Positions 44,401 through 56,240 of a DNA stretch of 64,000 nucleotides are shown one piece after another. Both the position numbers and the translations under genes were made by a program. The notes beneath the pieces were generated by a model. It was not told the DNA's origin. It ran no database searches and saw only the letters and a list, made by a program, of their open reading frames with translations. The stretch lies in assembly GCF_027172205.1 (NCBI RefSeq), contig NC_070612.1:31087183-31151182 (forward strand), written 5' to 3'. How positions within the stretch are numbered: the stretch's first letter is position 1; every line of letters begins with the position of its first letter. Source of the stretch: Podarcis raffonei (lineage: Eukaryota; Chordata; Lepidosauria; Squamata; Lacertidae).

Positions 44401-47400
44401 GCAAATTTCCAAGATGAGAAAGGCAGAGAACCTTATGGCACGAGCCCATCCTGAACAGCAGAGAAGAGATTGCATGGAGTGATGGTGGTAAAATATTTGA
44501 ACCCCCAGTCTAGGTATGTGACAGCAGTGGTGGAAAACCAATGTCCTTCAAGATGTTGCTAGAGTATACCTCTTGTCATCCCATTGGCCATGGTAACGGG
44601 GGCTGATTGTAGCTGAAGTCCAGCAACATTTAGAGGGGTCACAGGTATCCTGCCTGCTCCGCTACAGGTAGAGGCGTACCTAGGTTCCCTTGCGCCCTTG
44701 GCAAGGAGATATATTGGTGCCCCCATCTCCATAAAAAAAGCATGATGTAATTAAATAATCACAAAAGACTTAAACTGGGGGCTTAACAGCAAATTCTATA
44801 AATGTCTACTCATGAGTACATATCACCAAGTTCAATGGGGCTTACTCTGAGGAAACTGGGTACACAGGACTGCAGCCTAAATCTGGCATGCCAGAGGCAG
44901 GAACTTCTGAGAATACCTCACTTCCCTTTTAGTGCAGAAAGGAGGTTGCACACTTTACTCAGAAGTAAGCAGCACTTAAGTCGATGGCTTTTGCTCTCTG
45001 GGATAAGCATGCAACAGCACACACACTGGAAATCAGTTAAGGTGAGAAAGAAACCAGGGATATTAGATATTTGAAGATGGCTATCATATCTTCTCTAAGT
45101 CCCTCTTTTCCAGGCTAAACATACCAAATGCCCTCAACCATTTTTCATTATGCTTGATTTCCAGGCACTTCAACATCTTGGTTGCCCTCCTCTGCACATG
45201 TTCCAGCTTGTCAATATCCTCCTTAAATTGTGGCTCCAATAACTGGACACAGTACTTCACGTGTGTGACCAAGGCAGAATAGAGCAGGACTGTTACTTCC
45301 GTTGATCAGGACACATTGATCAACTCTGCTGATGTAGCCAATAATAGCAATAGCTTTTTTTGCTTTTTCTTTCTTTCTTTTTTGCTGCTACATCACACTG
45401 TGGACTCACGTTAAACTTGGGGCCTACTAAGACCCCTAGATCATTTTCACATGCAAATCAGGTGCCCCCCATCTTATATTTGTGTAGCTGGCTCTTCCTG
45501 CTGAAGTGTAGAACCTTGTATTTGTCCCTTAGTTTGGGCCAATCTGTTGATGTCATATTGAATCCCGATTCTGTCCTGCAACATTAGTTACCCCTCCCAT
45601 TTTTGTGTCATCTGCATGTTTGATGAGCATCCCCTCAATACCTTCATCCAAGTAATTTATAATTTGGAATAGGTGCAAGTCTCTCCTTGTCCTGCCCTAC
45701 TCCAGAACTCTCTTTTTGTGGGGACATACCATTTTAAATTACACCAGTTTAAGTTCTGGCTGAGTCCCAGTTGAGCAAGGTTGAGGGACTTGCTCCAGCA
45801 TAGCCCCAGCTGCATTCAAGATTTGCCAGATTAAAATTTTTTAATTTTGGCAGATCCTGGGTTGGAATTGCACTGTAAGTCTATAACCCTAATCCCATTG
45901 ACCTGGGAATAGGACCCATTTAATCCAATGGGACTTGCTTTGGAGTAGATATGGTTAGGACTAGAGCCTAAATTGTTTGCCTTAAAAAGCACAAACATGA
46001 GAAATTAATTAAGTAGCTTCTGTGGAGTACAAAATAAGGAGAAGAATGCAATTAGTGTGCCTTTCAATTTACTGCCCACTCACAAATTAACTTGTCAACT
46101 GTTTTTTAAAGCAAAGATTCTTAAGCTTAATGTTTTAAGCTAGATACTTCTATTCCAGCAAACAACCCTGCTCTACAGTGTGATTAGGAAATATTTGTAT
46201 TTATGAATATATTTAAAATAACACTGACAAGTCTATCTAAGTGAATGCAATAGTCCTGGTTTCCCCAAGCCTCCCAGATGAGGTATGTGAACAGAGATAT
46301 GAATCTATGTTTCCACTGTCTGTGTCTAGTGATCTCCTTCAAGTGGATTAAACTGACTCTTAAGTGATACATAAATGTTAGATAGCAATACAATTTATCC
46401 ATGATAAATTTAAATGTCACAACACTGCTTGTTTTACTTTTTCTGTTTTTGTAAACAAACAGGTCCAGCTCACATGATAGAGGCTGATGTTCTTCTTTGT
46501 GAAGAAGAGGGAAGTGGTGAGCCCATCATGGCTCATCCACCTGAAACCAGTAGTGATAGCACATTAAAGGAATGGCTGAATGAAATTAAAAACACTAGCA
46601 AGGGCATCAAGCTTGATTTTAAAAGGTATTTGGAAAATATATAGATAAATGTTTGTAAGATTAAGGGTGCAGTCCTAAATGCACACATGCTTACTAAGAA
46701 GTAAGTTCCATTGAGCTTAGTGGGACTGTCTTCCCAGTAAACTTGCATAGAATTGCACAAGTACAATTCTACAGTTCTGTCTTAACAGTAATTATAACAT
46801 TAGATATAGCCAACAGCAAACCCGTTATTATCTCTTAAGTTTTAAAGCATTTTAGGATACAATAAAAAAAAGCATTTTGCTTAGGTTAAACATTTTCCCC
46901 TGCAAAATTCCTCAGTTCCCCCCTTTCCCACTTTCATGTGATCTGCAGCCTCAGGTTTAGTCCATTGCATTTTCTCTTAATATAATTTATACCTTATCCT
47001 TCTTATTCAATACAGTACAACAAGGCAGCTTACAAAAACTAAAATTACAGATAAAAGCAAGACCAACGAGACATTAAGAAATGGTCACATGCAGCTAGAC
47101 TATATGATGTTACAATGTAGCTGTTATAGATATTAGAATAGAGCTGGAACCATAAAGCATCACACTATATTTAATGATGTTTAATTTAACATGTATGTGG
47201 TACAAAAATATTAATCACTTTACAGTCTGTGTTATCATGGTTAATTTGCTGAGCTGGAATTTAATGGTGTAAGAATCTTTAGAAGCTGACAATAAAGAGC
47301 ATTATATGAATCAATCCTAGTGTTACAGATAAGCGAGTAGCGCTGTGGTCTAAACCACTGAGCCTTGGACTTGCCGATCAAAAGGTCGGCGGTTTGAATC

Positions 47401-49830
47401 CCCATGATGGGGTGAGCTCCCATTGCTCGGTCCCAGCTCCTGCCAACCTAGCAGTTCGAAAGCACACCAAAAGTGCAAGTAGATTAATAGGTACCGCTCT
47501 GGCGGGAAGGTAAACAGTGTTTCCTTGCGCTGCTCTGGTGTCAGCGTTCTGTTGCGCCAGAAGCGGCTTAGTCATGCTGACCACATGACCCAGAAAAACT
47601 GTCTGCAGAGTGGACAGACGCCAGCTCCCTTGGGCTGTAAAGCGAGATGAGCACCGCAACCCCAGAGTCATTCGTGATTGGTCTTAACTGTCAGAAGTTC
47701 CTTTACTAAGATGTATTCATACTACTTGTTCTGTCTTTACAGCCTAGCAGCTGTTAATCCATCAATGAAGCTTCTTGGAGACATAAAACTCAGGCAACCA
47801 GTTTGGATTAATGCAGACATTCTTCCTGGACCAAATGGAAGTAATTGTGTAGTAGATGCAAAGGGGTTTCTAGACACTGTGATAACATTTTTTCCAGATG
47901 TAACTTTGTCATTAGGATGGACAACTGGGTGGATTAATCTAAAATGCAATAAAGGTAAGAATAAATATTGGAATGCTTCGCAAGAATTCATCCACCTAAT
48001 ACTATGCAAGATACAATATCATGCAGTTAATTTACCTAACAGTATGCATTCTATGAAATTATGTCAAGCGGTTATCATTGACATAGTTTATATTTTAAAT
48101 TTTAATTTGTGTTTCCTTGTACTTGGTTATCCTAGTTGTCTATCTGCTGCTGTTTGGGACCTCTGATGCTGTGATGCATTCCCCCCATTAAATAAAATTA
48201 GGAAAGCTGCTCTGTGTGTGCAAAAGAATGAGCATGCAGAGCTGCCCACTTAAATTAAGTGAAAGTAACTTAGAGTGAGATGGGCGCACAACCCTAGAGT
48301 CTGGCAAGACTGGCCCGTACGGGCAGGGGTACCTTTACCTTTACCTTTAACTTACTGTGAATTACTGTAACATGTGAAGTGTGCCTGGGTCATGTTAAAA
48401 TCCAGAACCGTTATCTTCTATATGCCTGTACACACAGCACATTATGAAACCTGTTTTCCCAGCTATTTGAAAATAAATGTTCTAGGTTTGTATGCTCTGA
48501 AGCCAACAGGAATTTGAGTCTGGATTTAAGATTTCTGAGCCCATTTCACAGCTTGGTGCTCATTGTCTCTTCCCCTGGTGCCTAGTTCCTGAAAAATGAT
48601 TTCTGATCATTAATATTTTGTGGTTGTAACTTTAAAAAAACCCACACATGCTGCTGAGATGGCAGAATAAGTGCTTCAATTAATTATGTGTTTTGTTATT
48701 TTTTTAGGCTATAGTTTAGCAATGGTGGAAGAGATGGCCAAGATATGTAGAGATCTTACTCAGCCAATAACATTTCCTGTTCGAGCTGCTTTGGTCCGTC
48801 AGTCAATACCTGAACTATTGTGGTTATTACAGCAGTCAAACAGGTATAGTTAACATCAATTGGGGTGATTTGGAGATTGGAGACCAACTGGGAGATTGGG
48901 GTGGCATGTAACAGTATGTTCATTGTCCATTGAGCATTTCTCCCTCATAGAATGAATGGAAAGCCTCTGTACACCAATAGCTTAGCATTAATGCTAGTTA
49001 CCTTACTTTTTAGGAGGGGAAAAGTGAGTCTTATAGAGCAAAATACGGTAACTACTCATTAATTTTTTTAATCAGTGTGTCAAGTATATAGTTCAACATT
49101 TAAGTATTAAAGAGAAGGGTCGTGGCTCAATTGTAGAACAATTTGCTTTGCATGCAGAAGTTATTCGGTTCAATCTCTGGTTCCTCAAGGTAGGGATGAA
49201 AATTGCCCCTATCCGAAACCCTGGAGAGTGAGTGTAGACAGTAGGCTAGATGGACGAAGGGGCAGACTTGGCATAAGGCAGCTTTTTGTGTTGGTGTTAC
49301 TAATGATGGACATACTTGAACAAAAAGCAATGAGCTTGTGCACATATGCTTAAAAACTGTTGACAGAATGGAATGATTGTATAAGGCAACTTCAATATAT
49401 GCCAAAAATACCTAGTATTTTTTTCTGACATTGTTGGAATTCCCCAGTTTGGACATAAAAAGGAACTTGGACTTAATGCAAGTCAACCATGATGCTGGTG
49501 TGCTAGAGGAAGGAGCTGTGCAATGATGTTGAGAAAATATTAGCAGAGACACTTCTATCATTTTAAGAATGGATTCTGCCTATCTTAAATTTTAATATTA
49601 ATGTTATTTGCTTAAGTTTTATGTAGACTTCTATAAAATTAAACCAAAGTTTTGGTGACTTTCATTCCAGATACACTCTGACAATTTGGACAGGAAAACA
49701 TGATGACTATTCCGTAGAAGATCTGCTCTTCATCAGAGATAGCTTTGATAAAAGTAGAGTTTTTTATGATATCTTAGAACCACAAAAGTCTGAGTTTAGA
49801 AAGGCCATAGGAATGCAAATTGCGGCATAA
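41303..49830 (+). CDS. FAM151B: FAM151B, menorin-family protein
   Basis: Coding exons: 41303-41321, 43925-44050, 46463-46625, 47743-47954, 48708-48843, 49671-49830 (TAA). Phases close to give 271 residues; human FAM151B is about 276. The first coding exon supplies only MEAREP and one base; its ATG has A at -3 and G at +4. Recognisable blocks are HMIEADVLL, GEPIMAHPPETSSDSTLKEW, KGIKLDFK, WINADILPGPNG, FFPDVTLSLGWTTGW, FPVRAALVRQS and VFYDILEPQKSEF, all matching FAM151B. The family has a PLC-like phosphodiesterase TIM-barrel fold (DUF2181); acidic and histidine residues in the IEAD and HPP segments are plausible active-site parts, but I cannot show activity. No signal peptide is seen. Loss of the mouse gene has been linked to photoreceptor degeneration. 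A SINE ends about 33 bp before the acceptor of exon 4. Confidence 0.95.
41930..42133 (+). repeat. CORE/MIR-like SINE with L2-like tail
   Basis: Reads gtggtatagtggttagagcg (A-box side), gggttcaaattctgac (B box), gccattgaagttcactgggc (CORE), ggataaaatggggagg and a tail gctccttggaggaaaggtgg. It is the best-preserved copy of this family here. It lies in FAM151B intron 1, directly abutting another SINE. Confidence 0.75.
42137..42258 (-). repeat. tRNA-Ala-like SINE fragment
   Basis: The + strand reads cccaggattgaacctggaac and gccactgagctatggcactt, the complement of a tRNA-like head. The family resembles tRNA-Ala (see the copy at 49110). It directly follows the CORE SINE and is followed by a fragment of hAT-like repeat (about 42259-42322). 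Confidence 0.65.
43005..43258 (+). repeat. L2-type LINE 3' end
   Basis: Contains agacatctgaaggcaaccct, then ttggaagccgcccagagtgg and gatgggtggggtacaaataa. This is the typical 3' terminus of a squamate L2-type element, in + orientation, in FAM151B intron 1. Truncated and non-coding. Confidence 0.7.
43262..43440 (-). repeat. tRNA-Ala-like SINE
   Basis: The + strand has ctacactgactggcagcaac, tacctggagatgccaaggat and ttctgcatgcaaagcagatg, the complement of the family head. The anticodon-like position reads TGC within CTTTGCATG on the minus strand, as in tRNA-Ala. It lies next to the L2 end at 43258. Confidence 0.75.
44525..44656. mobile_element. hAT-like hairpin MITE
   Basis: Its two halves are partly complementary (agatgttgctag and ccagcaacatt), with catcccattggccatgg between them. 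This is the layout of a common squamate hAT MITE, also seen near 6.7 and 50.1 kb. The target duplication is not clear. Confidence 0.5.
44791..44878. repeat. Self-complementary MITE-like repeat
   Basis: Reads atgtctactcatgagtac, then gttcaatggggcttactctg and acaggactgcagcc. It belongs to a family with copies at about 45863-45970, 46666-46758 and 62660-62905 whose two halves are inverted copies of each other. Confidence 0.5.
45080..45665 (-). repeat. CR1 LINE ORF2 C-terminal relic
   Basis: The minus strand encodes KEDIDKLEHVQRRATKMLKC and FSLEKRDLEKI, the well-known C-terminal segment of CR1 ORF2. Upstream on that strand are decayed forms of KVLHFSR and HKYKMG blocks. It lies in FAM151B intron 2, opposite to the gene. 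The frame is interrupted. Confidence 0.8.
45863..45970. repeat. Self-complementary MITE-like repeat
   Basis: Reads ggaattgcactgtaagtcta and, later, atccaatgggacttgctttg. It is another member of the family described at 44791, with considerable divergence. Confidence 0.4.
46666..46758. repeat. Self-complementary MITE-like repeat
   Basis: Begins ggtgcagtcctaaatgcaca and ends cttgcatagaattgcac, which are inverted relative to each other. The middle has ttccattgagcttagtggga. It starts about 40 bp after the donor of FAM151B exon 3. Confidence 0.6.
46978..47080 (-). repeat. Probable LINE/SINE 3'-end relic
   Basis: Reads taatttataccttatcc, then acaaggcagcttacaaaaac. I take it as the complement of a retroelement tail of the kind also seen near 51.3 and 56.1 kb. 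It is short and diverged. Confidence 0.3.
47335..47708 (+). repeat. tRNA-derived SINE (family S1) next to FAM151B exon 4
   Basis: Has gtagcgctgtggtctaaacc, ggtcggcggtttgaatcccc, cctagcagttcgaaagcaca and a terminal region ggtcttaactgtcagaagtt. The same family as at 20792 and 50402. It ends about 33 bp before the exon at 47743; the acceptor tract itself (ttctgtctttacag) is not SINE sequence. Confidence 0.85.
48265..48345 (+). repeat. 3' tail fragment of S1 SINE
   Basis: Reads aaccctagagtctggcaaga, then acgggcaggggtacctttac with a (CCTTTA)n-like tail. It matches the 3' end of the complete copy at 50402-50757. Only the last 80 bp are present, a 5' truncation typical of LINE-driven retroposition. 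Confidence 0.75.
49110..49300 (+). repeat. tRNA-Ala-like SINE
   Basis: The head reads gtggctcaattgtagaacaa, then ttgctttgcatgcagaagtt and ttcggttcaatctctgg. The A box, a CTTTGCATG anticodon region with TGC and the B box are in the order of tRNA-Ala. The body ends gcataaggcagctttttgtg. It is not a working tRNA: the acceptor stem is absent and the loops are mutated. FAM151B intron 5. Confidence 0.75.
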
Positions 49831-50004
49831 AGAGAACAGACTGTGATCGGAGTTCATGTTTATGGAACGGGGCTTTTCCATATTCCGCTTCTCTTTGCAG
49901 TGCTCCTTGCTCACTCAATCTGCTTCTGGGGGTTGGGAATTCTTAGGATGGTATGGGAGTTGAGAGAGTTACACCTGGACATTAAATAGAACTTTTACTG
50001 TGGT

Positions 50005-50125
50005 TTTCCAGAAGTAGTTGTACTCTAACTCCCATATTCCCTGACCACTGGTCATGCTTGCAGTGCTGATGGGAACTGGGAATCAAACAAAATATTTGGA
50101 GGACCACAAGCTCCCCATCTCTGAC
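50005..50125. mobile_element. hAT-like hairpin MITE
   Basis: Reads ccagaagtagttgtactcta, then aactcccatattccctgacc, and later gatgggaactgggaatcaaa and ccccatctctgacc. This is the layout of the family seen at 44525 and 6686. The ends are degraded. Confidence 0.5.
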
Positions 50126-50401
50126 CTAATCAATGCAAAAAAGTTACTGTTCTGGATACCATAGTGCCACTATTCCATGAATACACGAAGTATAATATAC
50201 TGGAAATCCACTGATTGCTATACTTACCGCCATGTTAACTCATTGTATATATGATCCATTGCCTAAAGTGGAGCACTATAATATACCCATCTTAGCCTCA
50301 GTCATGGAAACACACTTGAAGGTCTTACAGCCAGCACTTTTGATTCTGCAATACTCACCTAGTGCACTGAAAAGAGTGATGCAGCAGGTAGAACTACTAT
50401 A

Positions 50402-50757
50402 AAGGTAAAGGTACCCCTGCCCGTACGGGCCAGTCTTGACAGACTCTAGGGTTGTGCGCCCATCTCACTCTATAGGCCGGGGGCCAGCGCTGTCCGAAGA
50501 CACTTCCGAGTCACGTGGCCAGCGTGACAAGCTGCATCTGGCGAGCCAGCGCAGCACATGGAACGCCGTTTACCTTCCCGCTAGTAAGCGGTCCCTATTT
50601 ATCTACTTGCACCCGGGGGTGCTTTCGAACTGCTAGGTTGGCAGGCACTGGGACCGAGCAGCGGGAGTGCACCCCGCCGCGGGGATTCGAACCGCCGACC
50701 TTTCGATCGGCAAGCCCTAGGCGCTGAGGCTTTTACCCACAGCGCCACCCGCGTCCC
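50402..50757 (-). repeat. Complete tRNA-derived SINE (family S1) with 13-bp target duplication
   Basis: The 13-mer tagaactactata occurs on both sides exactly (50389-50401 and 50758-50770). On the minus strand the element starts agggacgcgggtggcgctgt, has a perfect B box ggttcgaatcccc and ends with a (CCTTTA)-like tail. At about 356 bp it is the longest and least altered of four copies here. The exact duplication and many CpGs suggest recent insertion. The open frames within it are not genes. Confidence 0.95.
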
Positions 50758-51294
50758 TAGAACTACTATAGTGCAAGCCTATTTCATCAGATTAATTAAA
50801 TTAACTGATGAATAAAACTCTTACTCAGCCCATAAAAGCCCCTCTAAAGCACATAAGGTAGTTTATATGTCATTCAGTTTATCAAGCACATGTGGGGCAT
50901 TATTGCCTGGTCTTCCTCGTCCCCCGAAAGATACGTACATTTTTCTTCCTAACTTTGCTGTTGGCTGCTGTCCGCGAAGGGGACAGTTACAGCATTGACT
51001 AACATTTAAGAAAGTGGATCTATTCAGTTAAACAGAGAAGTGATTCCTACCTCTCAAAAATAATTCAGATATCCAGGATTTTAGTGTAGCATTTCTTACT
51101 CCTAAAAGCAAAAGGTTTATTTTTTTGACCTGAGTGTGGAAACATTTTAAAAATCACCCTGCCAGTGTCAATGCAAGTCTATCTGCATTTGAATCAAGAG
51201 TTGGCATACTTGATCTCTTACATACCAGGCTGCAACATTTGATAAACATCATACTATACTTAGCATTATAATAAAACTACAACAAGTATTTTTA

Positions 51295-51420
51295 TTCATT
51301 CTATTATTTATTTCAGAGTTTTTGTACCCAGCTCTTCCACTGGAGCAAACACAACATACAGTATAAACAGTACTATAATCTAAAAACAAAATAAAATCAT
51401 ACATCCATTATAAAACAGCA
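51295..51420 (-). repeat. Probable retroelement 3'-end relic
   Basis: Reads ttctattatttatttcagag, then acccagctcttccactggag and acaaaataaaatcatacatc. It resembles the complement of an L2-like or SINE tail. Weakly supported. Confidence 0.3.
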
Positions 51421-53187
51421 GTACTTAGCCTCAACTCCAACTAGCAGCAACATCATCTGGTTTTAGTTTGATTCTGCTTCAAATTAATGTTTCATTGAAA
51501 GCAACTGCCACTTCAGTACATAATTCTCAAACATGTATTCCCTTTTAGTCTTCAGTGCTCAGGTCCCATGCTTTTTAAACTTTTACAGAAGGCAAATTCA
51601 CATCCATCCACTTAAAATGTCATTTTTTTTCTTACCTGGATGTTAAGCTTATTGTGTTTTCTTCATTATCCACCTATTTGTAATCACAGAGCCTTTGGTT
51701 ACAGTTTGAGTAGATTTATTTCTGTACTTTCCATAAACCTACTTTATGTTATCTCATAGAGCTCCCACACAAAGCTGGGCTGTTGTGCTTGGAAACTGAA
51801 GAATGTTATCCTTATGGGTGCATGTTATTTACTTTATATTACCAGCATTTGTGTGCACTAGAAAATACATAAATGAAACTGTAATCGTTCTAAAATGATT
51901 TGATGTTGCAGAAATCTCTTTCCTCAGACTCAATAAAACTGTTTTTGAAATTACCGGCATGTCTTCGATACAGTTTCTCTTACATTCTCAAAAGACAGCT
52001 ACTTATTTCTGTAATAACTTTATTAACATTTAAAGCAAAATTATACAAATAACTTGTGGGAGTTAGATTTAGAAAGTTTGGCTGTTACTTTGATCAGCTG
52101 ACAAATGCAAGAAAGCTTCCCAACACAAGACTTTTACAAGCTGAGTTCTATGGCACTTCATAGACTAGTAAACTAATCATGGCATAAGCTTTGGAGGGTA
52201 AGAGTTCACTTTATCAGAAGGAGATTCTAATTCATGAACATTTAAGGATCTTTAAGTAAAGAATAACCTTTCAAAATTCTTATTAGGGCAATACCTTTTT
52301 TTAGGCTAACCAAAATGTCACCAAACAGTGTGCAAGCTTTCAAATTATCCTGACCTCTTTTTCAGGTTGTTATAAACAAATGGAGATGGCTGAGAAAAAT
52401 TGGCTGATGGTGGAGCCATGGAATTGTGTCCAGTCACAGACTCAAGACAGAATGCAGGCAAAACTGTGCCCAAGGAACGGTGCTGGGGTTTTTCCTTAGG
52501 GGCAACCACCTCATGCCCTGCATTCCCGTCCCCCCACACCCTACACCTGCAACGATGGTCAGCAGCCCAGTTTATAATTCCCACCCCAGAAAGCTCTCCA
52601 CATCCTTTCCTGGAGCATGGCAGGGAGGGTGCAGGTGCACAAAAAGAAAGAAAGAAATGAACCATTCAGGAGAGAAAGGAGAGAAGCTGTCACCACTAAA
52701 GCAGCAGCATAATGGGGGAAAGCCAGGGTGGTGGTGGTAGGAGGAGCGCCACCACATAGAGGAAGTGGGCAGAGACAGTGGGGAGATTAAGGCAATGGGA
52801 TGGGGCGCACACTGATTTGGCCCAGGTCCCATTGGACAGCCGTGGTGGTCAGAGGTAGCAGCAGATATTATGATTAGGCTCTGCTAGATGCAATGCAGGT
52901 TTTAGGTTGGCCCAAAGGCTTCTGGGAAAAATGAACATACAATGGTCCCACCAAACTTGGGAAGATATTTTTAAAATATTAAGTAGGCAAAGCACACCAG
53001 CTCTTTGGTAGGTGGAAAACAGGAATTTGTTTTTGTCACAGTCCACTATAAATAGAAAGCTAAAATGTATCTCATGTCTGTAGAATATATCATCTCATAA
53101 AAAGTTACAAGTTACAACCTAGTGCATAGAGGAAGAGTGTAACAAAAGCTTAGAGAAATTGTCAGACTGCACAAATAAATGATTGTA

Positions 53188-53425
53188 CAGTGGTACCTCG
53201 GTTTATGAACTTAATCGGTTCCGGAAGTCCGTTCTTAAACTGAAACTGTTCTTAAATCGAGGCACACTTTCCCTTATGAGGCCTCCCGCTGCCAGTGCCC
53301 TTCCACCGTTAGGCTTCCGTTCATAAACAGAGGTAAAGTTCGCAAACTGGGACACTACCAGTTTTGCAGAGCTCGTAAACTGAAAAGTTCGTAAGCAGGG
53401 CTGTTGTTAAACTGAGGTACCACTG
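53188..53425. mobile_element. Tigger/pogo-like MITE, full length, distinct subfamily
   Basis: Starts cagtggtacctcggttta and ends aaactgaggtaccactg (inverted), flanked by TA (53186-53187 and 53426-53427). It shares the ends with the other three copies, but the interior differs and lacks their central palindrome. There is no transposase. Confidence 0.85.
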
Positions 53426-56099
53426 TAGTGGGAAATAGCTTTGCAGTGGAAGAAACACCACTGTTGCTTTGTTTTCAACCTATGCATTAATTCAGTGCAT
53501 TTTGGATTCCATATTGGCAGGATTGCTAATACATCAGCTTCTGTGAGAAGTCATTACATTTTGCTTAAACTGGTATGACATCAACTCTATGATTCTATGA
53601 GGATAAAATCAGATAGATGATAGATCTATAGATAGATGATAGCTGTAACATGTATAGAACTAAATATTGCCAGATTAGCATTATGCTCAGGTCATCAAGG
53701 AAAACCATTCCAAAAGATCTAGTGCTGAATCTTTGTATGTCTCAATAGTCGCATTGTTTCCATATATTGCTCAGCTTGCCTGTATACAATGCAAGGAAAT
53801 CCACAGTGTGAGCATTAAGGAATATGCCAAACTAATTCCCCATTACATCTTAAAATTCTGGATGGGTTTTGAAGCTTAGAATCACAACTGAAAAGGAAAC
53901 TCATACTGTTTCATTTTGAAATGCATTTGATAAATTCTGTGGCAATTTCCAACCTACATTTGCTTCTCTGCAAGGTGAATTTTTCTTTCAAAGAGAACAA
54001 TTCTCCCATCTCTTTTGATGACAGTGGTTTTGATACTGGAAAACTCATTATTCCCTTAATCCTTTTTCTTATAACCTGAAATGTCAAACCCTTGGATGAC
54101 ATTGAACTGCCCACATTTGCATCTGTTTACACAGTGTTCAGGGAGCAGACTGGAATGAGTCAAGGCAAGCTCTTTTCTCTTAAACATATGCCTATCCATT
54201 TGAAAATGCACATACTTCTACATAAATGTTGGGAGGGGGCGGTTAGGCAGTAGAGAACCCACGTATGAATTCATATAAAATACATGATTTACATGTGGAA
54301 TTACAGGTTTATCACAAAACATCAAACGATTCAAAAGGATATACAATTTTGAATTTATAAAAATAAATTACATATAAATAAAAGCATGAGAAAGTTTCCT
54401 GAAAGCTACTGGTACTACATTTCAGTCTTTGTAAGGAAGTTATTTTACAAAATTTATCAGATACAGGTATATAAATATTGTACAATATTGGGGGGGGGGG
54501 GACCAAAGAGATGTTTACTTCAATCACTCTATGATACGTGCATGAAGGGGAAAGGTAAAGTTGCCCCCTGTTGTCCACACATTCAGCAGACCATTTTAAA
54601 AGGAGCCCATGTGCTGCAGTTGTACACATGTCTGGTCCTTGCTCAAATAAAACTCCAATCAGGTAGTCTCCTTTGCCACAATCCACTCAACATGTGGACG
54701 CCAGGGGTAAGATTGTCATATCTACACATACTGTGCATCTGGAGAACTTGCAGGTTAACAGCCCTCAAATGAGGCAACTGGTATGACATGAAAACATTTA
54801 CTTATCATGATTAGATCAACATGATCTATTCTATTAGTGAGAGAGAAAACAAACTAAAGTGGAGCATTTAAGACTGCTTCAGATATAAAATAACTTCCCA
54901 AACAAAAATAATTTCCAGTGCATATTTTCCTACCTTGATTATGAAAAATATAGATTATAACAATGATTTTCATTTCCAGGAGGGTACTGTTCTGTGTTTG
55001 CAAGGCGACTTAGGGCGCCTGGTCAATATTTTCTCAAAATCATGTTTCTTTGAAAGCTTCGGCTGCATACTCCAAAACCAAGTAGATGCAACAGAAACAA
55101 TCTCAAGTCTATACTCATCTTTCTGAGATATAACATGGAACTTACCAGCTGAATGTAAAAATTATTTAAGTTGCTAACTTTTAAGAGGGGTTATGAGCCA
55201 CTACTGAGTTTTTCCTCCCAGACCAAATGCTTTTATTTGGGTTGGGCACCGGGTTTGGTGGTACACCCCTTAGGGAAAATTCTTGCTCAATGCCAGAAGT
55301 TTCACTAGCTGAGTCTATCTGCTCATTGTAGCTACCGCTTTTATCTATTACTTCCTTATTTTCAACTGTGGGTGCCATGCACTAGGGTGTTCTTATAAAT
55401 GTTGGTGGCAAGTGCAGGTATCTGTGAGGTCTGGCATTATTCATATGTTTTTGTGCTGTGAGTAGCTTCTCAAGCCCAGCATGTAAACAGCTGAGCTATA
55501 CAAGTGTGTCATCAGCAGTCATAGGACTGCCTCAGCCCATGACACCCACAGCTGGAAGTCAAGACAGATTGACTCACATCTGTGGCTGCATAATGGGACA
55601 TATGTCAGTGAACAAATATGAACACACCATGGAAGAAGAGTCAGCCTAACTGAAATTAATGGCTGTGGATGTCATTTTCCAATATCAGTAGTTTCCAAAA
55701 AATACCCGTTGAAGCTTGATTTGCCTTTGTCGTTTCATAATTTGTCAGGAGTCAACAATTATTTTAATATACACAATTCATTTTTTAAAAAATAAAAGCC
55801 ACGATATCTGTTATAGCCTTGTTTTCAAAGTAGGAACACGGAATGCAGTGTTTAAAAAAGTGCACACAGTAACTAGACATCTTAGCTACACTCAATTCTT
55901 GCTATGTTTTGGGTCATATGGATGCAGTGGAAGGGTTGTCAGAGGCAATCCAGTGCTTCCACTGTTACACCCACACCATCCCAGCTCAGCCCTAGTTCCA
56001 TTTAGCAGCACTAATGATGGTATCAGGAGGACAGCTCCCCCCCCCCATCACACACGCTGCTACAGCTTTTATCTAGGCTGAGCCCATATTGTTTAATTG

Positions 56100-56240
56100 G
56101 TTGTTATTATTTAAATTAAATTTCTGACACACCCTTCCTTCCAAATGAACACAGGGCAGCAAAGTAGCAAAGCAATACATTTACAAATAATTTAAAAACC
56201 CCACACACATTTTAAAACAATTAAAACTGTCTTAATTAGT
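56100..56240 (-). repeat. Probable retroelement 3'-end relic
   Basis: Reads ttctgacacacccttccttc, then gggcagcaaagtagcaaagc and aaaacaattaaaactgtc. It is similar in character to the relics near 47.0 and 51.3 kb. Low confidence. Confidence 0.3.

Noticed and set aside
49110-49185. Possible tRNA-Ala gene
   Set aside because: A and B boxes and a TGC anticodon region are present, but the acceptor stem is missing and SINE body sequence follows. It is a SINE head.
50436-50727. Open frames of 66-70 codons
   Set aside because: They fall within a complete tRNA-derived SINE.
52345-52832. Several overlapping open frames of 86-106 codons
   Set aside because: They overlap on both strands, have biased composition (Ser/Pro/His) and show no domain, splice support or recognisable homologue.
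54312-54772. Open frames of 124 and 128 codons on opposite strands
   Set aside because: AT-rich, mutually overlapping, no domain and no gene context.
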